Positions 54,904 to 64,000 of a stretch of DNA of 64,000 bases are shown in pieces. The stretch lies in contig CM070569.1 in NCBI GenBank assembly GCA_036346355.1, positions 57,684,561-57,748,560 of the forward strand, in the 5' to 3' direction. Source of the DNA: Rhipidocladum racemiflorum. Taxonomy: Eukaryota; Streptophyta; Magnoliopsida; Poales; Poaceae. Position 1 is the stretch's first letter, and every line of letters begins with the position of its first letter. The notes beneath the pieces were generated by a model that worked only from the letters and a program-made list of their open reading frames with translations, was not told the origin of the DNA and searched no databases. Both the position numbers and the translations under genes were made by a program.

Positions 54904-56480
54904 TGAATATGCAACCTTTTTTTTAAGAAAAACAATTAAAGATTAGACTTGTAGGCACTTGATAAGAATAAGCCTAATTTGCTCAAAAAACAATTGAGCC
55001 AAGATCTCTAAAAAGAAAAACAGTTAATACAAGAAAAACACAATTACAACATAACTAAAACAGAATACAACAACAAAGAGTAAGTAATGAACGAAAAAAT
55101 CGAGAACAAGGAAGTGACAAGAGAATTTTCACCAAGGTTCAGAGATAAACTCACACGTCTCCATTAGAGCACTTCATACGAATATAGATCCACCAAAAGC
55201 TAGTCACGGTAGCTTTGGTATCCACTAAGGTGACTCTTTTAACACTCCGGTGACGTGAGTCCCAACCTCTCACAATGATGGTATCCTTCCACAATATCTG
55301 TTGGACAGGTCACACCAAATCTCCTTTGAGCCGTCTAGGAACACCTAGTTCCAAGAGTAGACTATCCACAAATCCTGTCTCTTGGTTCACTGGCAAAGCA
55401 CTAACTGGATTAAGCTTGGAGCAAGATCACTTAGAAAGTTGAATTTTTTATTTCAAAGATGAAGCCCGGTCTCCTTGATAGCTTGAAGGATCTAGTATGC
55501 TAAAATATCAAGGAGATAAAAAAAGAACTTCAACACTGCCTTGGCACAGCTTATATAGCCAACTGAACTGGATATAGCCGTTACATTGTTTTAGAGCCGT
55601 TGGATGTGTCAGACTATCAAAAATTGGCTAAGCAAGTGTGCCCCAGACTTACTTTGATAAGCTTCACAATTTGTTTATTGTACTGCGGACCATTAAAATT
55701 GAAAAGGTCATTTATGCTAGACTGAACCAGCAAGGTCCGTCGTACACAGGTTTTGAGTAAATATTGAGTTCACTATGAAATTGTAAAAGGTAGTTTGCGC
55801 TAGACCAAGAAAAGTTGGTCCGCCACAGAAGGAAAAACACGAGCTTGGTCCGGCGGACTATTTGAGTATTAGAGATAGTTTTCCAGAGAGAATTGCATTT
55901 GTGCCGTACTAAGAAAAGTTGGTTCGGCGTATACAAGAGTTGACGTTGGACTAAATATTGAGTTCAGCAGAAGTGAGTTCGTCTTAAACGGCGTAGGCTC
56001 TGTTTGATTATTGAATACGTAGTTTTCAGCGTTGGACCAAAACGACAAGGTCCAGCATAAAGATAGTTTGCGCTGCATTGAAATTCATACATGACCGAGT
56101 TGCTCTGGCGTGAATGGGATTTTGCTGAGAAGGCGCCAGACTGAGTAATAAACAAGGAAGACTTGGTCCGGAGTGAATGTGATTTTGTTTGTTTAGGTGA
56201 AGGGCTGAGTTTTGTGGGGAAATAAAATGATGTGACCTTAACTCCAAGTAATCTTAATGATTTGACATATGAACTAAGGTACTTACTTGTACATAATCCC
56301 CCTTTGTAGTACGGCCAATCCCCTAACTACTTGTCTTGAATCAGCTCCCAAGCCAAAAATAGTAACAAGGGCCCTTAACCTTTGTCCTTCATTTCGATTT
56401 CTTCTCATCACAAGGGATATTTGACTTGATCATCAACACCAAAACCCCATAAAAATCATTACTAAAAAATTAGGGCTCCT
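54904..56480. repeat. Possible LTR-like sequence after a polypurine tract
   Basis: CAGAGGGGAGG at 54893-54903 followed by TGAATATGCAACC looks like a polypurine tract plus LTR start. A TATA-like TTATATAGCC is near 55552. No second end or duplication was found. The rest carries no recognised protein. Confidence 0.3.
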
Positions 56481-56482
56481 AG

Positions 56483-57120
56483 ATGCTTTCACTCAGCTCC
56501 CTCCCTCTCTCTCGATCTCACTTGCTTGTTTCTCTCACTCTCTCTAGTTCATCTCTCACTCTCTCTCAGCTCTCTCTCTCTCTCTCTCTCTCTCTCGATC
56601 AATCGATCGACCATTGCTCCCTCTCTCAGCTCCCTCCCTCTTTCTTGTCAATGTCTCTCAATCTCTCTTTGCTTGTCTCTCTCCCTCTCTCTTGCTCGTC
56701 TCTCTCAATGTCTCTTGCCTGTCTCTCTCACTCTCTCTTGCTCGATCAATCTCTCTACCCTCTCTCACGCTGTCTCTCTCAACTCTCTCTCTCTCGCCTG
56801 TCTATCTCATTCTCTCTCAGCTCTCTTTCTCTCCCGTTGCTTCCTCTCAGCTCTCCATCTCTCACGCCCGTCTCTCTCAATCTGTCTTGCCTATCTCTCT
56901 CACTCTCCCACTTGCCCGTTGCCCCTCCCTCTCTTTTCCCCTTTCCCAGCAGGAGAGAGAGGAGCACCGTTGGCTGAGCAAGTGAGCACGCAGAGAGAGA
57001 AGCGGAGAGAGTTAGGCATGGTGCTAATTGAGGATAGGGAGAGAGAGAGGGGGGGAGGGAGGGATTGAGAGAGTGGGGGTGAGCCAGAGAGGGTGACACA
57101 GAGAGTCAGAGGGGGAGGAG
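56483..57120. repeat. Long (CTCT)n polypyrimidine tract followed by a polypurine tract
   Basis: From 56483 to about 56945 the + strand is nearly all C and T with imperfect CTCTCT and TCTCTCA units. From 56946 to 57120 it turns to G and A (AGAGAGAG, GGGGGAGGGAGG). The switch gives a long imperfect inverted repeat that could fold. The long Leu/Ser frames across it are artefacts. C/T-rich sequence resumes at 57225-57420. Confidence 0.85.
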
Positions 57121-58074
57121 CAACGGTCGGAGAGGATTTAAGCGAGGCAACTTTTTCAGAAGTTAAAATATTTAAGCATCCATAATTTTATATAATTGCT
57201 TGAATTTCATAATTTTATTTATTTTCTCCCTTTTTCCTTTCTCACATCCCTTTTCTTCTTTTCACCTATTTCCCCATTTCCTTTCACTTCTTCCCTCCAT
57301 TTTCCCCCTTCCCTCTCTTTCCCCCCTCCCTCTATATTTCCCTCTCCCCCCCCTCACCTTTTCCTCTCCCACTCCCACATACCCGCACGCACCTCGGCTT
57401 CCCCCCTCACTTTTTCTGCACGTGGCGCACCTCTGTTCCCGCATCGTGGGACCTCCCTCCCGGCAGCTCACCTCGGCCCCTCCTCCCTCTCCCCTGGTCA
57501 CCCCTCCTGCAGTCTAGCGCATGGGGACTCCACCGCCTGCCCCTAGCGCCGGCCACCTCCTCCCTCCCTCCCTCACCCCTCAAAGACCGACGGCCCTCCT
57601 CCCGGCGATGGGCCTCACATCGCCTGCCCCTCAAAGATCGCCCACCCGTCCCTCCTTCTCACCCGGTGCCAGCAGTGCCCTCCCTCCCTCTCCCTTGGCG
57701 CCGGCTGAGAGGGGGCGCTCGGCGGTGGTGCGGCAGTCGACAGGCGCGAGGCTGGCCCTCGGCGGCAGCGCGCTCGACTACAGTGCGGCTCGGCTCCCAG
57801 GTACGTGTACGCTGCCCCTCCCTCCCTTCTCCGGTTCTCCCGTTCTCTTGCACCCCTGCCCCAGCCACCCCCTCCCTCCCTCTCCCTCGGTCCCCCCTCC
57901 CGTAGTGCTGCTCATCATGCCATGTTTCCCGGCCCGGCACGACCTGATAAATAGTACCGTGCTGGTCCAGCACGACCCATCTTCATGCCGGGCCATGCTA
58001 TGGATTGAGCCAAGAGGCCGTGCTTCGAGTCGACCCACAAAAGCACGACCCAGATGCCCACCTCTATACGTAGA

Positions 58075-59191
58075 TAAAAATAGAGGGGTGCTCACGGGAG
58101 AAAGTAAATACAAAAAAATCATACCAAAATACATGCAATCCAAAATACTTAGTACAATCTAAATTCATATGTAAAGTACAAATGTAAAATATGTCTAAAG
58201 TACCTTTCTAATAAATATAACATCCTGAATGTTCATAAATACTTGCAGGTGGCAATCTGTAGAATAAAAATAGCTAAATTAGTGAGATAATAAGAAAATT
58301 ATGAATAATTGCTAACATTCAAATGAATTGCAACATACCGAGGCTTCTTTGGTTGAGTTGTGCTCTCATTTGTTCAACAATTACTTGCATTTAAATTGTT
58401 CGAAAAATAGCTATCCAAATTTTATTTATCCATATTTTACGAGTCTACAGCAAATTTTATAAAACTTATAAATTTTGATACTATATTAAAACCATAATTA
58501 ATGTTTACTTCTATATATTGACATTTCACATTTTTACATTTACAAACATTTCTACAAATAATTAACATAAAAAATTACCTTATTACCCAGTTGCCCCTGC
58601 ACCCTCAGGCCCTCCTTATCCTCTCGGCTCCACGGGTGCCGGGTGGCTCCTCGCCTCCTCCTCCGCAGGCCGCAACTCGGCCAACTCACCGCGCGCTGCG
58701 CCGCCCCTCTATCTTTGCTTGCCCGCCTAACCGCAAGCCGCGCCACCGCCCTCACCTCGTGGCTTAATTGCCCCCTACACTGCTGCCCACGCCCAGGGCC
58801 GGAGGTCTCCTCTGTGCTCTGCCCGCACCTCACCACATCCATTGCCGGCTCACCGCACGCCCTTTGACTCCTCCATCGCCGCACGAGGGAGAGGGTTCTC
58901 GCTCGTCATCGCCCGAGAGGTCCCTCGCTCCCTTTGACACGCATGGGCCACGTTCAATGGTTCTTGAATTAGGGATTTGGGGAGTGGATGGAGGTTGAGA
59001 AATGGGGAATTAGAGATTGGAATGAGTTCAAGGAAGACTTAAGTGTATCCGGTCTGGTGCAACCAAGTGCACAACATAGTGAAATAGGCTTGTTTCTTGC
59101 TCCCCCGTTACACAATTCTATGTTCTGAACAGGGCTGCGTGATTACACAATTACACCCAAATATTTCCCAAGATTGCACATATTGTGGTTG
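58075..59191. other. AT-rich then GC-rich unassigned sequence
   Basis: AT-rich to 58570, then a GC-rich block (58590-58950) of gene-like composition with no recognised domain on either strand. Nothing else was found. Confidence 0.3.
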
Positions 59192-59196
59192 ATGTC

Positions 59197-59890
59197 TGTT
59201 TGCACCAAAATTTGGTAAAGCCGATCTTGTGGAGGTCGGTTTTGATAAGGGATATGTCGGTTATAGCAAGTTGATACCGTTTCAGACTGGAGGGCCGCGA
59301 TTCAAAGGAAACTAAGTCCGATACGGGTAGGATAAGGGATCGAGTCGGATACGATCGGACTTAATATGGTAAGGAGAGATTGAGGCCGATACGGGTGATT
59401 GAAGAAACCGAGAAGGATACATACAGGCCGAGTGCTATATAAGAGGACCAGAGGCGAGAAGGAAAAGGCGCCCAGAGCCAACCCACAAACACGCTTTATT
59501 TTTCCCTTATTTTCCTGTCAACTAGGAGTAGTCTCTAGTTTTGTAATCCTCCCTCTGTAAGTCGACGAAACCAACAGAGTTGCGCATCGCCGATTGTTGG
59601 TTTTAGCTGATTTCGCCCAGGTTCGATCTGCTTTGTTTTGTTGCGCATCGCCTTCTCAAAGCCGATTTCGCCTTGTACCCGGATCAATTGTAACCAGTTG
59701 ATCTAGTTATCTCCTAATCGGTTCTAGCCGACTAGCGAAAAGCCGATAGATCCTCGTTTATCAGCTTTGATCGAAATACAAACTCTACCTTGTCAATTTC
59801 AGGTCAAATTGACTGGCACGCTCTGCAAACCCGGTGTTTGTCTTGTGTGTTCGAAGCTAAGAATCTTGCTTCACATTTTTAGCGCGAACA
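59197..59890 (+). mobile_element. Solo LTR, gypsy-like (694 bp)
   Basis: The unit starts TGTTTGCACC and ends AGCGCGAACA. The 5-bp direct repeat atgtc flanks it perfectly (59192-59196 and 59891-59895). A promoter word GCTATATAAGAGG near 59431 sets the + orientation. Repeated AGCCGAT/GCCGATTTCGCC words lie in the U5 side. No internal region adjoins. Confidence 0.9.
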
Positions 59891-59899
59891 ATGTCACAA

Positions 59900-60935
59900 A
59901 GCATATGGTGTGAATTATTCATGGTCATCCGAGTAGAGTAGAGTAGACTAACCATAATATGGATTTCTTTTCAAAAAGTTGCATTGAATGCCACGGTAAG
60001 GAGGAAAGGGATAATGCTCGGATACATACACATCTCATCGAACGGTTCAAATTGACTGGTTAGCGAATTAACACATTAACGTGAAATAAATATTTTTTGA
60101 CGTGAAAATTGTTAAGGTATAACTAGACTTTTAGTCTTGGTTGTTGAAATATTATTGGATTCTATCTCTTTGTAAACAAAATCCGAATATATCTATGATG
60201 AGTGTTTCACTATAAATATAACATCATATTGTACAAGAGAATCAATTGGATAAAGAGAAAAGAGTTGACCTCTCTATAATTGTTTTTCGTTTATTCTTGA
60301 TTGATGTTAGGATTGTAATCGTGATTGTTTTGCAACTCGTTATTACCACGATCGATTCTATCAAGTAGTGCGAGCCACACGGAGAGCTGCACAGCTTCGT
60401 TTGCTAGCCGACGAGTTCGAAAATTTTGGCCGACGAGCCACGGGTACCTGTGGTTAACCAAGGGTATCCTCATACATATCCTTATTGCAAGTGTTCTGCA
60501 ATGCGGGCTACAAGTTGAGGTTGTTTTCTTTCTGTTACCAAAATTGGAACACATATTAGCCATTTATAGGAATTTAAACTAATATTTTTCACTGATAGAG
60601 CACACAAAAGACCAGAAACACTTGCACAAGTGCTACATATGAATAGATATAGCTTATGGTAGCAATTTCTCAATTGCAGTTTGCAGACTTTTTTTATCTC
60701 CTTGTCTTTGAAGTATCTCGAGCTGGCTTTTATCCTCCTTACTGTTAATTATATTCCATATCTGAAAAAAGAGTTAAAGTATAATTTAAGAATAAGGTTT
60801 GAGATGGCACAAATGGATTTTTCTTGTATTTTTGTAGTGAAAAAGTGAAAAATGCACATACCTTTAAGTAACCAAATTAGTCATGAAAGTATTTCCCTCC
60901 ACTAAGCTTCATTGTTGTTCCCTCAACATTTGTTC
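59900..60935. other. Unassigned sequence with a possible copia LTR
   Basis: From 60110 the sequence TGTTAAGGTATAACTAG with a later TATAAATATAAC resembles a copia LTR. Its end and target duplication were not found. The rest shows nothing recognised. Confidence 0.3.
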
Positions 60936-60940
60936 TGACC

Positions 60941-61600
60941 TAATGTTTATTATTATTTACATGAGCTCTAAACCATTCATGGAACTTCTCGTGTTGCTTA
61001 CGGTCAATAATTTTTGGGTTGACATGGCATTGGGGATATGTTCTAGTGATCTCATTAGCATGCACTCTGCAAAGTAATTTATAATAAATTGTCATGTCAA
61101 TAAAAGGATAACTAAAATTGTCTTTGAGCTTGAGATATTACCGCAGGTACGCATTAACATCTGAACAATTAAACAACACATATCTATGTGCTTGTACTTT
61201 AGCCAAACCCTTTATAACATAATTACTGGGCTTGCCAAGTTGTTTTCCAATATGAGGAACTATAGGTAGTACTTGTTCAACAATAGGATATCGAACTGAC
61301 ACATCGTTGTCGTCGTTGTTCCTTGAAGGCCGGTTATGCTTGGTCTCAAAAGCTTCAAGATATGCTGAACAAAATGTCATGCACTCATCTGCCAAGTATG
61401 CTTCAGCGATAAATCCCTCAAGATGAGCTTTATTACGCACATATGACTTCAACACACACAGGTACCTAAATAAATCAAAAGGAAAAAAAATTGTTAAACA
61501 GTCTAGAAGTGCAATGGATGGGAAAATGCAACTCTATCTTTTTAAGATAAACATACCTTTCCACAAAGTACATAGACCAGTAAGACACAGTTAAGTCAGT
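60941..61600 (-). pseudogene. CACTA transposase-associated gene fragment (DUF4218-like)
   Basis: On the minus strand three coding pieces read in phase: about 61600-61557 (VSYWSMYFVE), 61465-61142, and 61066 to about 60941. They are joined across introns of 91 and 75 bp with GT-AG borders. The protein has YLCVLKSYVRNKAHLEGFI, then AEAYLADECMTFCSAYLEAF, then VQAHRYVLFNCSDVNAYLR and HEKFHEWFRAHV. This is the DUF4218 type of domain downstream of the TNP2 transposase core in En/Spm (CACTA) proteins. The transposase core itself is missing upstream (higher coordinates), so this is a fragment. Its introns still look spliceable. Confidence 0.78.
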
Positions 61601-62429
61601 AGTAATCAGTAACTGCAAGCAGCATTGTAGTAAGTCACAACCTTGCATCTTAAACCATTACACCTTATATGGTTCAAAATTCAATTAGCCATAGCTCATA
61701 GCCAAGTATATCACTAGCTCATTGTATCAAAAGATCACAAAAAAGTTTTCTAGCAGTAGCCACCACCATTAGTGATTAGTGAGCCATTCCTTTGACCATA
61801 TGGGGATGGGGATGGCATCCGGAGGGCTGGGGTCTGGGCCTCTGGGGAATCGGGATTTTGGATCAAGGACGAGGAGTCAAGGAGTTAGACGATGAGGCGA
61901 AGGCGAATGAGGCGACCGGCGAGCGTTTCACCGGATATTAACCGGATAGATCTGAATAAAATTATGGATATATCCAAATCCGAATAAATTATGGCTAGAT
62001 CCAAATTTACACGAATGGTCGAATGAGAATTATCCACTCTGTTTGCACCCCTAGGTATGAGGGTTCAAATCATAATGTGTGAGATGCTCTCTTTTATGAT
62101 ACAATGTATCATTTAGAACGTGGAATTTATTCTTAATTCTTGATTTAATTTTTCTTCCTCAAGCTGTTATTATGGTACCAAAAAGAAATATGGACTATTA
62201 CTAAATCTCGTGTTTGCTAAAACACACTTTGTCCATTATAATAATTGTTGTAAGTTCGCAAGTTCGAGATAATCGTCCTACTCCAATCGGGAGCCACTAT
62301 GGCATCTTAGGGGAGCACATCCTCAAGGGCTCACTAGTTTGAATGTGCTTTTTAATTGCTCAAGAGAGTTCAAGTTCCAAATGAGGTTACATGGGTATTT
62401 ATAGGCTTTGGGCCTGTACGAAAGACCAA
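61601..62429. other. Unassigned sequence with one hAT-like arm
   Basis: At 61940-62052 there are CGGATA, ATCCGAATAA and a final GTTTGCACCCCTA, which resembles the right arm of a TAGGGGTGCAAAC-type hAT element. No left arm or 8-bp duplication was found. A GC-rich patch precedes it at 61795-61925. Confidence 0.4.
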
Positions 62430-62685
62430 GGCCCCATTCGTTTCAGCTTCTGCTTTAAAAAAAAGCGGATTATTTACCGAACAGGAAGATTCTGGATAGC
62501 TTCTCTGATAATCAGAAGTTGATTTCTATATAGAATCAAAATCTGGCTGAAACTTGATTCTCACTGATTCTTGCTGATTCTCGCTGGCTCGGTCCGGAAC
62601 CTAGAAGTTGTAGCCAGCTCGGTCCGATTCTCCCATAATCAGAAGCAGCTTCTCCCAAAATCCAGAAGCTGAAACGAACTGGGCC
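62430..62685. mobile_element. Tourist-like (PIF/Harbinger) MITE, 256 bp
   Basis: The ends GGCCCCATTCGTTTCAGCTT and the inverse of GGCCCAGTTCGTTTCAGCTT agree in 18 of 20 positions. The flanks are CAA and TAA, a target duplication with one change. The interior is rich in GAAGC/GATTCT words. Confidence 0.8.
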
Positions 62686-62759
62686 TAAATTGCCTCTTCT
62701 ACAAAGAACTATGATCCATGTGCAAGTAAGGACCCGTGGTTTCGCAAATTCGTGAATGG

Positions 62760-64000
62760 ATGCTCCACCTTTTTTTACAAAAACCACCTAAGAGACCTTT
62801 TTTTAAAACAAAAACGACCCATGGTTACGCAAATTATTAACTATCTTACGCGTGGAAGATTTCAAGCGCAAGGGAGCAGCAGCGTCACCCTTTTTTAAAA
62901 AATCCCCAAAAATACCAAAATCATGAACAGGTCCTTCCACTGTTTTTAGAAAAGGACTTTTAAAGAAAGGGCCCGTAGTTACGCAAATTCATCGATGGCT
63001 CCTAGCCAACTCGTTTTTAAACACCTTCCGAGAAAATCGAAATTATGTTGAGGTTTCATCGTTTTTTTCAAGAAAAAGCCCCGTGATTATGCAAATTATT
63101 AACTCTCTTATGCGCGGAAGATTTCAATTGAAAGGGAGCAGCCAAGCCACCTTTTAAAAAAAACATCCCCAAAAATTACAAAATCATGAATATGTCCTTC
63201 TATTCTTTTAAAAAAATGATTTTTAAAGAAAGGGCCCATAGTTAAACAAAGGATTTCAACGATGGCTCCTAGCCAGCCCATTTGTAAACACCCTCCGAGA
63301 AAATGAAAATTATGTTGAGGTTTCATTATTTTTTTTCAAAAAAGACTCGTGGTTATATAAATTCACCGACGACTCATACCCATCATATTTAAAAAAAAAA
63401 CCATACGAGAGAACTTTTTTTTACAAAAAGGACGCGTGGTTATGCAAATTATTAACTCTCTTATGTGTGGAAGATTTTAAGCGCAAGGGAGCAGCCACGC
63501 CACCTTTTTTTTTAAAAAAAAAACATCCCCAGAAATTCCAAAATCATGAATATGTCCTTCCACTATTTTTAAAAAATGATTTTTAAAGAAAGGGTCCGTA
63601 GTTGCGCAAATTCATCGATGGCTCCTAGCCAGCACGTTTTTAAATACCCTTCGAGAAAATTGAAATTATGTTGAGGTTTCATTGTTTTTTTTTCAAAAAA
63701 GACCCGTGGTTATATAAATTCGCCAACGACTCGTATGCTTCATATTTTAAAAAACCACCCGAGAGAACTTTTTTTACAAAAAGAACCTTTGGTTATGCAA
63801 ATTATTAACTCTCTTTGCGCGGAAGATTTCAAGCGCAAGGGAGCAGCGACGTCACCTTTTTATAAAAAAAACATCCCCGAAAATTCACTTGTAGTGAAAT
63901 TAGAAACAGAACAAAAAAATAATATGTTAATTAGAACGTAGTGTAGATTACGCCATATGTTAAATTAGAAACATAACAAAAAATAATTTTAAAAAGGGGA
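62760..64000. repeat. Tandem satellite-like array, period about 353 bp
   Basis: The word AAATTATTAAC starts at 62831, 63093, 63446 and 63799; the last two spacings are exactly 353 bp, the first 262. Each unit repeats the same order: GGAAGATTTCAAGCGCAAGGG, then ACATCCCC..AAATT, then TTTTTAAAGAAAGGG, then ATGGCTCCTAGCCAGC, then TTATGTTGAGGTTTCAT. The first unit lacks about 90 bp. The array reaches the window edge. It has many A or T homopolymers and no coding frame. Confidence 0.85.

Larger units (their letters stand above)
54627..58066. mobile_element. Large hAT-like unit with foreign interior (about 3.4 kb)
   Basis: The left end CAGAGGTGCG leads into GGGCCGGGCCGGACC (54645). The right end is the inverse of TAGAGGTGGGCATCTGGGTC and is preceded by GCACGACC / GGGCCATG words, the mirror of the left arm. 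The flanking 8-mers tatgcaga and tacgtaga agree at 6 of 8. The interior holds an AT-rich stretch (54905-56480), a polypyrimidine tract and a GC-rich block (57420-57900). No transposase is seen, and part of the interior may be nested insertions. Confidence 0.45.

Noticed and set aside
56483..57068. Open frames of 120-180 codons made of Ser and Leu
   Set aside because: They come from the CTCTCT tract, occur in all three frames and have no start context or domain.
57521..58162. 213-codon plus-strand frame
   Set aside because: Runs from C-rich sequence into the right arm of a hAT-like element; Pro-rich, no domain.
62760..64000. CRISPR-like repeat array
   Set aside because: Repeats are about 353 bp without short repeat-spacer structure, and the window is plant nuclear DNA.

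Overview
The window is grass (monocot) nuclear DNA. Intact host genes have many GT-AG introns, GC-rich first exons and long introns packed with hAT, Tourist, Stowaway, CACTA, Ty1-copia, gypsy and LINE insertions of cereal type. I worked by eye from the sequence; family names rest on recognised motifs and none was confirmed by a search.

Four host genes are supported. (1) The 3' half of SMC2, the condensin ATPase, on + (ten exons, 2419-13255); its 5' half lies before the window. (2) A small DUF971 (GBBH-like N-terminal) protein on - (four exons, 19952-21945). (3) An ABC1/ADCK/UbiB-type atypical kinase on + (twelve exons, 22381-34046), divergent from gene 2 across a 435-bp shared promoter. (4) An NRT1/PTR-family (NPF) transporter on - (four exons, 40233-43322). 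All exon phases close, and all reading frames are open across the joins. A MATH-domain (MATH-BTB type) gene remnant at 14405-14978 is a pseudogene.

The rest is mainly mobile DNA. The 5.9-kb SMC2 intron that splits the Walker B motif holds a hAT element (7176-10018) with a GC-rich unit, a Tourist MITE and a second hAT nested in it, then two small LTR elements. The 8-kb intron of the ABC1K gene holds a full-length copia element (24537-31710, TSD gttac), itself hit by two hAT elements. A second full-length copia (44825-51994, TSD tattt) lies beyond the NPF gene. Two solo LTRs (17413-18280, 59197-59890) have perfect 5-bp target duplications. A LINE fragment (36170-37978) lies in a locally duplicated segment. 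From 52 kb on there are CACTA sequences, a large hAT-like unit with a long polypyrimidine tract, a CACTA transposase-associated gene remnant with phase-consistent introns, and at the right edge a roughly 353-bp tandem repeat that runs out of the window.

The host genes do not form one pathway. SMC2 acts in chromosome condensation, the ABC1K protein is probably organellar, the DUF971 protein has no established role, and the NPF protein is a membrane transporter. I saw no unknown multi-gene system. The most unusual material is the layered hAT family with GC-rich cargo, the NPF protein without its ExxER motif, the duplicated LINE locus and the edge satellite.
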